This document shows, one piece after another, positions 1-8,284 of a stretch of DNA of 64,000 bases. This DNA is from Modicisalibacter xianhensis (GTDB taxonomy: Bacteria; Pseudomonadota; Gammaproteobacteria; Pseudomonadales; Halomonadaceae): the NCBI RefSeq assembly GCF_900113605.1, contig NZ_FOPY01000004.1:248001-312000 (forward strand), given 5' to 3'. The notes beneath the pieces were generated by a model. It made no database searches, had not been told where the DNA came from, and was given only the letters and a program-made list of their open reading frames with translations. Every line of letters begins with the position of its first letter. The stretch's first letter is position 1. The position numbers and the translations under genes are program-made.

Positions 1-180
1 CGCAGCGAGAACATTCTCAGCAGTGACGGTGAACTGATTCGTTGCTCCAATCATGACGCCGCGTTTCGTGTCAGTGACGGCGAAGGCGTAGAGGGCCTGG
101 GGCTCGGCGATTGCCTTGATGCCATTCCGGTGCATGTCGACGATCAAGGCTGGATCGTGATCGGTGAAGCCAGCCCCTAG
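1..180 (+). CDS. Rieske [2Fe-2S] protein, C-terminal fragment
   Basis: The frame is open from the first base and ends at TAG 178-180, so only the last 59 residues are present and the start lies outside the window. The visible part reads CSNHDAAF, then a glycine-rich stretch, then CLDAIPV and a final beta strand ending GWIVIGE. The Cys-x2-His followed by a small residue and Phe matches the second cluster-binding motif of Rieske-type ferredoxin domains, and the L-x-x-I-P-V strand is typical after it. Such small proteins carry electrons or are ferredoxin components of oxygenases; the partner cannot be seen. Family fairly likely, role unknown. Confidence 0.65.
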   Translation, partial: RSENILSSDGELIRCSNHDAAFRVSDGEGVEGLGLGDCLDAIPVHVDDQGWIVIGEASP

Positions 181-225
181 CTGGTACAGGAGCCGTGCCC
201 TCCTTCAGCGAAGGGCACGGGGCAC

Positions 226-750
226 TCAATCGATACGCTCGAGTGTCGTTTTGTGCAGCGCGCCGCGAGCGACATAGCCTTGCGCATTCTGCTTCAACTT
301 TTCGATAGCCTCAGGCGTCAGTTCCCGCACGACCTTAGCTGGCGCGCCCAGTATCAATGAGTTGTCAGGGTAATGCTTGCCCTCCGTGACCACGGCCCCC
401 GCCCCGACCAGGCAATGCTTGCCGATGACGGCTCCATTCAGTATGACCGCCTGAATGCCGATCAAGGAACCATCGCCGATCGTGCAGCCGTGCAGCATGG
501 CTTGATGCCCAATGGTCACGCCAGCGCCGATGATCAGTGGAAATCCCGGGTCGGTGTGCAGCACGGCCCCATCCTGAACGTTGCTCCCCTCGCCCACCTC
601 GATGGGCTCGTTGTCTGCGCGCAGCACAGCCTGGTACCAGACGCTTGCCTGGCGCTTCAGCGTTACCTTGCCAATCACCGTCGCCGATTCCGCCACATAG
701 GTTTCCTCGCCGATGGTGGGTGCCTGCTCATCCAGCTTGTAGATCGCCAT
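226..750 (-). CDS. Gamma-carbonic-anhydrase family hexapeptide protein (YrdA-like)
   Basis: A 174-residue left-handed beta-helix protein with many hexapeptide turns (for example IGKVT, VGEGSNVQDGAV, IGAGVTIGHQAML). His65, His82 and His87 have the spacing of the zinc ligands of Cam/YrdA-type carbonic anhydrases, so a metal site is likely. Members form cytoplasmic trimers; many have weak or no demonstrated carbonic anhydrase activity. The ATG at 750 is chosen because AGGG lies a few bases upstream; a longer TTG start at 768 has no ribosome binding site. The gene diverges from hmgA. The family call is firm, the reaction is not. Confidence 0.9.
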   Translation of the reverse strand: MAIYKLDEQAPTIGEETYVAESATVIGKVTLKRQASVWYQAVLRADNEPIEVGEGSNVQDGAVLHTDPGFPLIIGAGVTIGHQAMLHGCTIGDGSLIGIQAVILNGAVIGKHCLVGAGAVVTEGKHYPDNSLILGAPAKVVRELTPEAIEKLKQNAQGYVARGALHKTTLERID

Positions 751-882
751 TATCCCTGCCTTTTGCAATGCCGTGAATCTCCCTTCTTACCTTATCGTGA
801 GTGTGTCACGACATACGGCTTTGGCCGGATAGCCCCGCCAATCGCTTGACGCCCTCGGCGGCGACACCTAGCATGCGCATAT

Positions 883-898
883 AGTTTCATTTGAAACT
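883..898. promoter_or_regulatory. Palindromic operator candidate upstream of hmgA
   Basis: AGTTTCA (883-889), two bases, then TGAAACT (892-898): a perfect 7-bp inverted repeat 45 bp before the hmgA start. Its size and half-site resemble operators of IclR-family regulators, and in pseudomonads the hmg operon is controlled by the IclR-type repressor HmgR. No regulator gene is in the window, so the link is inference. Confidence 0.5.
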
Positions 899-942
899 TA
901 ATACAGGCCAGTCAAGCTTCGCCTGCGATCCGAGGAATAACC

Positions 943-2253
943 ATGAACAACAACACTCAGGAATACCTGTGCGGTTTCCGCAATCACCACGCCACGGAAG
1001 CCCTGCCCGGCGCGCTTCCGGAAGGCCAGAACTCGCCCCAGCGCTGCCCCTACGGACTGTATGCCGAGCAGGTGACCGGCTCGGCCTTCACCGCGCCGCG
1101 TAGCCATAACCTGCGCAGCTGGCTCTACCGCATACGTCCCTCGGTGGCGCAAAGTGCGTACCGGCCCCTGCCCGCCGGGCTACTGGCCACGGCCCCCCCG
1201 CGCGAGCCGGCTGCCGACCCTAACCAGATGCGCTGGGATCCGCGCCCGCTGCCCGAGGCCCCCACCGATTTCATCGACGGGTTGTTGACGATCGCCGTCA
1301 ATGGCGATGCCGCCGCACAGACCGGCTGTGGCGTGCATATCTACGCCTTCAACCGCGACATGCACGAGCGCTTTTTTTACGACGCCGATGGCGAGTTGCT
1401 GATCGTGCCGCAGCAGGGCGCCATCACGCTGCGCACCGAGTTGGGAACCCTGAAAGTAGTTTCAGGTGAAATTTCCGTCATTCCGCGCGGCATCAAGTTT
1501 CAGGTCCACCTCGGTGAGAATACCGACGCCGCCCGCGGCTATGTCTGTGAAAACTACGGCAGCCCCTTCGAGCTACCCGGCCTGGGGCCGATCGGGGCCA
1601 ATGGCCTGGCCAACCCGCGCGACTTTCTGACCCCGGTGGCCGATTACGAGGACCTAACCGGCGAGTTCGAGCTCATCGCCAAGTTCTCGGGCCGGCTCTG
1701 GACCACCCGACTGGACCACTCGCCACTGGACGTGGTGGCCTGGCACGGCAACTACGCGCCTTACAAGTACGACCTGGCCCGTTTCAACACCATCAACACG
1801 GTCAGCTTCGATCACCCCGACCCCTCGATCTTCACCGTGCTGACCTCGGCGTCCGACACACCGGGCATGGCCAACATCGACTTCGTGATCTTTCCGCCAC
1901 GCTGGATGGTGGCCGAAGAGACCTTCCGTCCGCCTTACTTCCATCGAAACCTGATGAGCGAGTTCATGGGCCTGATCCATGGCGAATACGACGCTAAGGC
2001 CGAAGGCTTCCTGCCCGGCGGTGCGAGCCTGCACAACAGCATGTCGCCCCATGGCCCCGATGCGGAGACCTTCGAGAAGGCCACTGCGGCCGAGCTGGCA
2101 CCCCAACGCCTGGCCGATACCTTGGCTTTCATGTTCGAGAGCCGCTACGTGTACCAGCCGACACCAGCCGCCCTGGAAGCCGATTTCCGCCAGTACGACT
2201 ACGTCGATGTCTGGGCGGGGCTACGCTCGCACTTTACGCCCGACCAGCGCTGA
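943..2253 (+). CDS. hmgA: Homogentisate 1,2-dioxygenase
   Basis: A 436-residue protein of the usual length for this enzyme, which opens the ring of homogentisate with O2 to give maleylacetoacetate in tyrosine and phenylalanine breakdown. The N-terminus (residues 1-30) reads [20 protein letters not shown], a hallmark of the family. The iron site is visible: FHRNLMSE gives a His and a Glu six residues apart, and SPHGPD supplies the second His about 30 residues later. Conserved PRGIKFQV and YAPYKYDL segments are intact. It is the first gene of hmgA-fahA-maiA, with 34 bp to the next start. A ribosome binding site (GAGG) precedes the ATG. Confidence 0.97.
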   Translation: MNNNTQEYLCGFRNHHATEALPGALPEGQNSPQRCPYGLYAEQVTGSAFTAPRSHNLRSWLYRIRPSVAQSAYRPLPAGLLATAPPREPAADPNQMRWDPRPLPEAPTDFIDGLLTIAVNGDAAAQTGCGVHIYAFNRDMHERFFYDADGELLIVPQQGAITLRTELGTLKVVSGEISVIPRGIKFQVHLGENTDAARGYVCENYGSPFELPGLGPIGANGLANPRDFLTPVADYEDLTGEFELIAKFSGRLWTTRLDHSPLDVVAWHGNYAPYKYDLARFNTINTVSFDHPDPSIFTVLTSASDTPGMANIDFVIFPPRWMVAEETFRPPYFHRNLMSEFMGLIHGEYDAKAEGFLPGGASLHNSMSPHGPDAETFEKATAAELAPQRLADTLAFMFESRYVYQPTPAALEADFRQYDYVDVWAGLRSHFTPDQR

Positions 2254-2287
2254 CAACCGATTCCTGACGACAACCAAGGACCGCTTC

Positions 2288-3307
2288 ATGAAACTCGCTT
2301 CACTCAACCAGGGCCGCGACGGCCAATTGATCGTGGTCTCACGCGACCTGACCCGCGCCGTGCGCGTGCCGCAGATTGCCGCCACCCTGCAGCAGGCCAT
2401 CGAGAACTGGGACACCCTCGCGCCTCGGCTGGAAACGATCTATGCCGATCTCAACGACGGCCAGGCCACGGACGCCTTCGATCTCGACACGACCGCCCTG
2501 CACTCCCCGCTGCCACGCACCTACCACTGGGCCGATGGCTCGGCCTACCTGAACCACGTCCAGCTGGTACGCCAGGCGCGTGGCGCCGAGATGCCCGAGA
2601 CGTTCTGGACCGACCCGCTGATGTATCAGGGCGGTGGCGACAGCTTCCTGGCGCCGACCGAGGACATCGAGGCGGTCAGCGAGGAGCACGGCATCGACCT
2701 CGAGGGCGAACTGGCAGTGATCGTCGACGACGTGCCGATGGCCGTGTCTCCCGAGCGAGCCGCCGATCACATCAAGCTGGTGATGCTGGTCAATGACGTC
2801 AGCCTGCGCGGCCTGATCCCGGGTGAGCTGGCCAAGGGCTTCGGCTTCTTCCAGTCCAAGCCCGCGTCGAGCTTCTCGCCGATCGCCGTGACGCCGGATG
2901 AGCTGGGCGATGCCTGGCGCGACGGTCGAGTCCATTTGCCGCTCACCGTGCACCTCAACGGTGAAAAGTTCGGCGAGCCCGAGGCCGGCCCCGACATGAT
3001 CTTCAGCTTTCCGCAGCTCGTTGCCCACGCGGCGCGGACGCGCCATCTGGGCGCCGGGGCGATCATCGGTTCGGGCACCGTCTCCAACCCGGGCATCGAC
3101 GGCGGCCCCGGCAAGCCCGTCGCCGATGGCGGTGTCGGCTACAGCTGCCTGGCCGAAGTGCGCATGGTCGAGAAGATCCTGCATGGCGAGATGAAGACGC
3201 CCTTCCTGCGCTTCGGCGACCGGGTGCGCATCGAGATGTACGACCGTTGGGGCAACAGCATCTTCGGTGCCATCGATCAGCAGGTCGTGCGCTACCAGCC
3301 GACATGA
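2288..3307 (+). CDS. fahA: Fumarylacetoacetate hydrolase family protein (fumarylacetoacetase)
   Basis: A 339-residue protein of the FAH fold. By position between hmgA and maiA it should split fumarylacetoacetate into fumarate and acetoacetate, the last step of homogentisate breakdown. It has the metal-binding acidic pattern of the family (an E-G-E in DLEGELAV and the Asp of LVNDVS) and the conserved GPGKP-type C-terminal lobe. It is clearly shorter than the roughly 420-residue eukaryotic-type fumarylacetoacetase and belongs to the shorter bacterial form. The ATG at 2288 begins MKLASLNQGRDG, the usual start of this group; a longer open frame upstream overlaps hmgA and is ignored. FAH relatives act on several substrates, so the specificity rests mainly on the operon. 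Confidence 0.88.
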   Translation: MKLASLNQGRDGQLIVVSRDLTRAVRVPQIAATLQQAIENWDTLAPRLETIYADLNDGQATDAFDLDTTALHSPLPRTYHWADGSAYLNHVQLVRQARGAEMPETFWTDPLMYQGGGDSFLAPTEDIEAVSEEHGIDLEGELAVIVDDVPMAVSPERAADHIKLVMLVNDVSLRGLIPGELAKGFGFFQSKPASSFSPIAVTPDELGDAWRDGRVHLPLTVHLNGEKFGEPEAGPDMIFSFPQLVAHAARTRHLGAGAIIGSGTVSNPGIDGGPGKPVADGGVGYSCLAEVRMVEKILHGEMKTPFLRFGDRVRIEMYDRWGNSIFGAIDQQVVRYQPT

Positions 3308-3320
3308 GCAGAGGCGCCTG

Positions 3321-3962
3321 ATGAAACTGTACGGTTATTTCCGCTCCTCGGCGGCCTATCGCGTGCGTATTGCGCTCAACCTCAAGGGCCTGGCCTATGA
3401 GCAGGTCGCAGTCAATCTGGTCAACGGCGAGCAGCGTGGCGAGGACAACCTCGACCGCCACCCGCAGGGATTGGTCCCGACCCTCGAGACTGAGGACGGC
3501 ACGCGGCTGACACAGTCGCTGGCCATCTGCGAGTATCTCGACGAGCGTTATCTCGAAACGCCCCTGCTACCTGCGGACGCCGAAGGGCGCGCTCGCGTTC
3601 GCGCCCTGGCCCAGATGATTGCCTGCGAAATTCATCCGCTCAATAACCTCAAGGTGCTCAAGTACCTGACCGGGGATCTGGGCCTGGGCGAGGATGCCAA
3701 GCTCGCCTGGTACCGGCACTGGATTCGCGATGGCTTCGAGGCACTGGAAGTCATGCTGGCCAGTTCGCCCGCCACCGGTACGTTCTGTCACGGCGATGCG
3801 CCGACCCTGGCCGATGCCTGCCTGATTCCGCAGGTCTTCAACGCCCGGCGCTTCGAGTGCGACCTGAGCGACTACCCCACGCTCCGGCGCATTGCCGAGC
3901 ACTGCGACACGCTGGAGGCTTTCCAGCAAGCCGCACCGAGCGTGCAGCCGGACGCCAGGTAA
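3321..3962 (+). CDS. maiA: Maleylacetoacetate isomerase (zeta-class GST)
   Basis: A 213-residue glutathione-dependent isomerase that converts maleylacetoacetate to fumarylacetoacetate, the step between the two preceding enzymes. The N-terminal thioredoxin-like domain (residues 1-80) holds SSAAYRVRIALNLKG, the zeta-class glutathione site, with Ala where many members have Cys. The C-terminal helical domain contains DACLIPQVFNARRF, also typical. It starts 13 bp after fahA and is last in the operon. The gene order differs from the reaction order, as is common in this pathway. Confidence 0.94.
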   Translation: MKLYGYFRSSAAYRVRIALNLKGLAYEQVAVNLVNGEQRGEDNLDRHPQGLVPTLETEDGTRLTQSLAICEYLDERYLETPLLPADAEGRARVRALAQMIACEIHPLNNLKVLKYLTGDLGLGEDAKLAWYRHWIRDGFEALEVMLASSPATGTFCHGDAPTLADACLIPQVFNARRFECDLSDYPTLRRIAEHCDTLEAFQQAAPSVQPDAR

Positions 3963-4078
3963 CCCGAAGTACTGGCAAGGCGCCCTCTCAGACGATACCT
4001 TCAGAACAGCGGCGAGTACGGTGCCAGCACCCTCTCGCCGCTTTTGTACACTCCACTTCAGCGAGGAAAGGCAAGCCC

Positions 4079-4498
4079 ATGTGGTGTCAGAAGGAGATCC
4101 GGCTCAAGTCGCATGTGCGCGGCTTTCACCTGATCACGGAACAGGTAATTCAGGAGTTGCTCGAACTTCGGCGTATTTCCGTCGGACTGTGCCATATCTT
4201 CATCAAGCACACCTCGGCCTCGCTGACCATCAACGAGAATGCCGACCCTACCGTCCGACAGGACTTCGAGAGCTTCTTCAGCCGCGCGGTGCCCGCCGAC
4301 GAGCCCTACTACCGGCACACGCTCGAGGGCAGCGACGACATGCCTGCTCACCTCAAGAACAGCCTTCTGGGCAGCAGCGTCAGCCTGCCGGTGAGCGACG
4401 GCCGCTTCAATCTCGGTACCTGGCAGGGCATCTACCTTTGTGAACATCGGGATCACGCCAGCAGTAGAACACTGGTGGTAACGCTGCAGGGGGAATGA
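4079..4498 (+). CDS. YjbQ family protein (UPF0047)
   Basis: A 139-residue protein with the signature motifs of the YjbQ fold: HTSASLTINENADP in the middle and GTWQGIYLCEHRDH near the C-terminus, both rich in conserved His and Glu. Family members have been reported to have weak thiamine-phosphate synthase activity, but the physiological role is not settled. The start is the ATG at 4079 preceded by GAGGAAAGG; upstream open frame belongs to maiA's tail and the spacer. It is separated from maiA by 116 bp and converges on hda. Confidence 0.9.
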   Translation: MWCQKEIRLKSHVRGFHLITEQVIQELLELRRISVGLCHIFIKHTSASLTINENADPTVRQDFESFFSRAVPADEPYYRHTLEGSDDMPAHLKNSLLGSSVSLPVSDGRFNLGTWQGIYLCEHRDHASSRTLVVTLQGE

Positions 4499-4519
4499 GC
4501 AGGCGCTGGCGGGCGTCAG

Positions 4520-5221
4520 CTACCAGCCAAGCGCCTGCTTGACGAAGGGAATGGTCAGCTTGCGCTGCGCCGTGAGGGAAGCCCGGTCGAGACGTTCCAA
4601 TGTGGAAAACAGCTCGGGCAGGCGGCGAGAGCCGCGGTGCAGGATATATCGTGCCACTTCATCGGGTAGCTGCATGCCCCTCCCCTGGGCGCGCAACTTG
4701 AGTGCCTCGAAGCGACCTTCGTCGTCCAGTCGCTGGACCTGGAAGGTAACTCCCCAGGTCAGCCGTGAGGCCAGGTCGGGTAATTTGACGTCAAGCTGGC
4801 GCGGTGCAGCCGGTGCGGAAATGATCAAGCGCTTGCCGGCATCGCGCAGCCGGTTGAAGCCGTGGAACAAGGCCTCTTCCCAACGCTTTCTACCGACGAC
4901 CTGATCGATGTCGTCGATCACCACCAGGTCCAGGCGCTCGACGTCCTCGAGCATATGCGGGGGGAAATGGCCCAGGTCATTCAAGGGCAGGTAAAGGGCT
5001 CGCTTGTCGCGACGACTGGCCTCGTGACAGGCGGCCTGGAGAAGATGGCTACGGCCGGAACCCTCGCTCCCCCAGAGATAGATGAAGGTTTCACCACCGT
5101 CATCCAGTTGAGCCTGCAACGCGGCAAGTGCCGCTGCATTGCCACGCGGCATGAAATTGGCGAAGGTCGCATCGTCGCGCAGGCCGATACCGAGAGGAAG
5201 CTGCGCAGGCCCGGGTCTCAT
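4520..5221 (-). CDS. hda: DnaA regulatory inactivator Hda
   Basis: A 233-residue AAA+ protein similar to DnaA domain III. With the DNA-loaded beta clamp it stimulates hydrolysis of DnaA-bound ATP and so limits re-initiation. The N-terminus QLPLGIGL matches the clamp-binding motif. The Walker A site reads WGSEGSGRSH, with the usual lysine replaced by arginine, as seen in this family, and Walker B is VVIDDIDQV. A DnaA-like sensor segment, ISAPAAPRQLD, follows. The start overlaps the stop of the upstream gene by one base (TGATG), implying translational coupling. Confidence 0.95.
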   Translation of the reverse strand: MRPGPAQLPLGIGLRDDATFANFMPRGNAAALAALQAQLDDGGETFIYLWGSEGSGRSHLLQAACHEASRRDKRALYLPLNDLGHFPPHMLEDVERLDLVVIDDIDQVVGRKRWEEALFHGFNRLRDAGKRLIISAPAAPRQLDVKLPDLASRLTWGVTFQVQRLDDEGRFEALKLRAQGRGMQLPDEVARYILHRGSRRLPELFSTLERLDRASLTAQRKLTIPFVKQALGW

Positions 5222-6297
5222 CAGGTGTCCTCATTGCCGCCGCGTTGATCGGCGACATCGTACAAGGTGCTGTTTTTATAGCGCTCATGAAGGTAGCGCA
5301 ATAGTACCATGACAACTGCGGCGACGGGTAAGGCGAGCAGGATACCGGTAAAGCCGAACAACTGCCCCCCGGCGAGTACGGCAAAGATGACCGCGACCGG
5401 GTGCAGCCCGATCCGGTCCCCCAGCAGCAACGGCTGGAGCACCATGCCTTCGAGCATCTGCCCCACGGCGAATACGGCCCCCACCCCGGCCAGGTGCAGC
5501 AGGTCGCCATACTGGAAGAACGCCACCAAGGCGGCAATCGCCAAACCGACGATGACTCCCAGATAGGGGACGATGCTCGCCAGCCCGGCAACCAGGCCGA
5601 TCAACACGCCGAACTGAATGCCGATCAGCGTCAGCCCGATGGCATAAATGATGCCAAGGCTGAGCATGACCATCAGTTGCCCGCGCAGGAACGCAGCCAG
5701 TACCTCATCGCACTCCTTGGCCAGGCGGGTCACGGTCGGCTCGAAGCGCCTGGGCAATAGATTCTGGATGTGCCGCTTGAGGCGATCCCAGTCCAGCAAC
5801 AGGTAGAAGGTGACCACCGGAATCAGTGCCAGGTTGGCAATCCATACCAAGAAAGCCAGGCCCGAGCGCGACACCTGCGCCAGCAACGTGGCGGCAAAGG
5901 TGCCCGTCTCCTTCCAGTTGGCCATCAATGTCTGGCGCAACTGGTCGAAATCGGTGGAAAAATCCATGCCGCTGACCGACTGCACCCAAGGCAGCACCGT
6001 GGATTGAACCCAGGCGAGAATGATCGGAATCGCCTCGATCAACTGGGCGAGTTGGCGTCCCAGCAGCGGGATGAGAATCAGACAGGCCGTGCCGATCGCC
6101 AGCGACAGCACCAGAAACACCACACTGACGGCCAGCCGGCGCGAGAGCCCCTTGGCTTCCAGCCAGTCGGTCAAGGGGTCGCCCAGGTAAGCCAAAATCA
6201 TGCTGACGAAAAACGGCATCAGGATCGGCGCCAGCAGCGCCAGCAACCAGATGATGGCAGCCAGCCCCAGCAGCGACCAGACTTGGATTCGTGACAT
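5221..6297 (-). CDS. AI-2E family transporter (PerM-like)
   Basis: A 358-residue membrane protein with about eight hydrophobic segments. It has the two-block arrangement of this family: an N-terminal hairpin (residues 7-40, ending ILAYLGDPLTDWLE), a soluble middle with coiled amphipathic helices (residues 70-150), and a C-terminal bundle with PYLGVIVG and the motif GDRIGLHPV. Members are passive exporters or cation/proton antiporters; the AI-2 link comes from TqsA and is not proof for this protein. Placement directly upstream of hda, with overlapping codons, is common in gammaproteobacteria. Confidence 0.9.
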   Translation of the reverse strand: MSRIQVWSLLGLAAIIWLLALLAPILMPFFVSMILAYLGDPLTDWLEAKGLSRRLAVSVVFLVLSLAIGTACLILIPLLGRQLAQLIEAIPIILAWVQSTVLPWVQSVSGMDFSTDFDQLRQTLMANWKETGTFAATLLAQVSRSGLAFLVWIANLALIPVVTFYLLLDWDRLKRHIQNLLPRRFEPTVTRLAKECDEVLAAFLRGQLMVMLSLGIIYAIGLTLIGIQFGVLIGLVAGLASIVPYLGVIVGLAIAALVAFFQYGDLLHLAGVGAVFAVGQMLEGMVLQPLLLGDRIGLHPVAVIFAVLAGGQLFGFTGILLALPVAAVVMVLLRYLHERYKNSTLYDVADQRGGNEDT

Positions 6298-6361
6298 TCC
6301 GCTTCCCTAGCAACTAGAAGTATTGTGGGTCCGCCTCGGCGATGCACCCTGACAGGCGCGA

Positions 6362-6370
6362 TGCTACAAT
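6362..6370 (+). promoter_or_regulatory. Extended -10 promoter for purM
   Basis: TGCTACAAT: an extended -10 element (TG-n-TACAAT) 43 bp before the purM start. No good -35 is present at the expected spacing, which fits an extended -10 promoter. Confidence 0.45.
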
Positions 6371-6412
6371 GCGCGCGCTTCCTACCACCAGGCCATTCTG
6401 ACAGGACACATC

Positions 6413-7489
6413 ATGACTCGCAGCGCTTCCGACAAGCCACAGTCCCCCTCATTGAGCTACAAGGATGCCGGCGTGGATATCGATGCCGGCAATGCCCTGG
6501 TCGAGCGCATCAAGGGCGTTGCCAAGCGCACCACTCGCCCAGAAGTGCTGGGTGGCTTGGGCGGCTTCGGTGCGCTGTGCGAGCTACCTGCCGGCTATCG
6601 CCAGCCGGTACTGGTCACCGGCACCGATGGCGTCGGAACCAAGCTGCGCCTGGCCATGGACCTGAATCGTCACGACACCATCGGCATCGACCTGGTAGCG
6701 ATGTGCGTCAATGATCTCGTGGTAGCCGGTGCCGAGCCGCTGCAGTTCCTCGACTACTATGCCACGGGCAAGCTCGATGTAGATATCGCCGCCGACGTGG
6801 TCACCGGCATCGGCGAAGGCTGCCTGCAGGCCGGCTGTGCCCTGGTGGGTGGCGAGACCGCCGAAATGCCTGGCATGTACGAAGGCAGCGACTATGACCT
6901 GGCCGGCTTCTGTGTCGGGGTGGTCGAGAAATCCGAGATCCTCGACGGCAGCAAGGTCGCCGAAGGCGATATCCTGCTCGGGCTGGCGTCTTCCGGCCCG
7001 CATTCCAACGGTTATTCGCTGATTCGCAAGATCCTCGAGGTCAGCCAGGCCGATCTCGACACCGATCTCGACGGCCAGCCGCTCGGCGACGCCCTGCTTG
7101 CCCCGACCCGCATCTACGTCAAGCCCTTGCTCTCACTGATCAAGGAGAGCGGTGTCGATGTACACGCCCTGTCGCACATCACCGGTGGCGGTCTGCTCGA
7201 GAACGTACCTCGCGTGCTGCCTGCCCACCTGACAGCACGCATCGATGTGCGGGCATGGCAGCGGCCTGCCGTGTTCGACTGGCTGCAGAAGCAGGGCAAC
7301 GTCGCCGAACGCGAGATGTATCGCGTGCTCAACTGCGGTATCGGCATGATCGTGGCCATACCGGCCAACCAGGCCGACGCGGCGACCCGCCATCTCGAAG
7401 CCGCCGGTGAGTGCGTCTATCGCCTGGGCGAGATCGTGGCGCGCGACGGCGACGAAGAACAGGTTCGTCTGGAGAATCTAGAGGCATGA
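6413..7489 (+). CDS. purM: Phosphoribosylformylglycinamidine cyclo-ligase
   Basis: A 358-residue AIR synthetase, the fifth step of purine synthesis: ATP-dependent closure of the imidazole ring of FGAM. It begins with the conserved [20 protein letters not shown] and carries GTDGVGTKL, the nucleotide-binding motif, and [11 protein letters not shown], the substrate loop. [17 protein letters not shown] and [15 protein letters not shown] in the C-terminal half are also typical. Length matches the E. coli enzyme (345) with a slightly longer N-terminus. The last codons overlap the purN start in ATGA, so the two are co-translated. Confidence 0.98.
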   Translation: MTRSASDKPQSPSLSYKDAGVDIDAGNALVERIKGVAKRTTRPEVLGGLGGFGALCELPAGYRQPVLVTGTDGVGTKLRLAMDLNRHDTIGIDLVAMCVNDLVVAGAEPLQFLDYYATGKLDVDIAADVVTGIGEGCLQAGCALVGGETAEMPGMYEGSDYDLAGFCVGVVEKSEILDGSKVAEGDILLGLASSGPHSNGYSLIRKILEVSQADLDTDLDGQPLGDALLAPTRIYVKPLLSLIKESGVDVHALSHITGGGLLENVPRVLPAHLTARIDVRAWQRPAVFDWLQKQGNVAEREMYRVLNCGIGMIVAIPANQADAATRHLEAAGECVYRLGEIVARDGDEEQVRLENLEA

Positions 7490-8223
7490 GCGACGAGCAG
7501 TCCACCGATACGCTGAATGACTTCACAGCGGAGCAGGCCGATGCACGGCGCATCGTCGTTCTCATTTCAGGCAACGGCAGCAATCTGCAGGCGCTGATCG
7601 ACGCCCAGTCCTATGGCGAACTGGGCGGCGAGATCGTCGCAGTGATTTCCAACAAGGCCGATGCCTATGGCCTGCAGCGCGCCAGGGATGCAGGCATCGA
7701 CGCCGTGGTCCTGCCGCATCACGAATATGAGAACCGCGAGGCCTTCGATGGCGCCTTGATCAAGGTCATCGAACGTCACGAGCCCGACCTGGTGGTGCTG
7801 GCCGGATTCATGCGGATCCTCACGCCGATGTTCGTGCACCGCTTCCATGGGCGGCTGCTCAATATCCATCCGTCGCTGCTCCCCGATTACCAGGGCCTGA
7901 ATACCCACGCTCGGGTTCTGGCTGACGGCTGCACGGAACATGGCGTCAGCGTGCACTTCGTGACCGAGGAGCTCGATGGCGGACCGGTGGTGATGCAGGC
8001 CTGCCTCAGGCTCTGCGCTGACGATACTGAGGAAAGCATTATCGAGCGCATTCATGCCCGCGAGCATCTGATCTACCCGATCGCCGTGCGCTGGTTCCTC
8101 GAAGGCCGACTTCAGCTTGGCCCCAAGGGGCCAACGCTGGACGGCATGCTGCTGCCAGCGCAGGGCATGCGCCTATCCCATGAGGATGCTGCCGAAGAGC
8201 TGGACGAAGAGATCGACGACTGA
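7486..8223 (+). CDS. purN: Phosphoribosylglycinamide formyltransferase
   Basis: A 245-residue GAR transformylase that moves a formyl group from 10-formyltetrahydrofolate to GAR, the third step of purine synthesis. The nucleotide site is [17 protein letters not shown]; the catalytic triad lies in [13 protein letters not shown] (Asn, His) and the C-terminal EELDGGPV (Asp). It is longer than the usual 210-residue enzyme, with about 20 extra residues at the front, rich in Asp, Glu, Ser and Thr, and an acidic tail ending EELDEEIDD. Acidic additions like this fit a salt-adapted cytoplasm. The ATGA overlap with purM fixes the start at 7486. Confidence 0.96.
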   Translation: MSDEQSTDTLNDFTAEQADARRIVVLISGNGSNLQALIDAQSYGELGGEIVAVISNKADAYGLQRARDAGIDAVVLPHHEYENREAFDGALIKVIERHEPDLVVLAGFMRILTPMFVHRFHGRLLNIHPSLLPDYQGLNTHARVLADGCTEHGVSVHFVTEELDGGPVVMQACLRLCADDTEESIIERIHAREHLIYPIAVRWFLEGRLQLGPKGPTLDGMLLPAQGMRLSHEDAAEELDEEIDD

Positions 8224-8284
8224 AGCGTGTCAGCCGCCATGGCCCACGCAATGGCGCCATGGCGCGAGCCCGCCGGCGACACTA

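Noticed and set aside
2339..3184. Long open frames opposite known genes, such as 281 codons opposite the fumarylacetoacetase, 346 codons opposite metG (39929-40969) and 358 codons opposite the carboxynorspermidine dehydrogenase (36798-37874)
   Set aside because: They mirror the high GC of the third codon position of the real genes, have no family motifs and no ribosome binding sites.
8235..8264. Terminator between purN and the autotransporter gene
   Set aside because: CGCCATGG and CCATGGCG can pair across 14 bases, but there is no T-tract on either strand.
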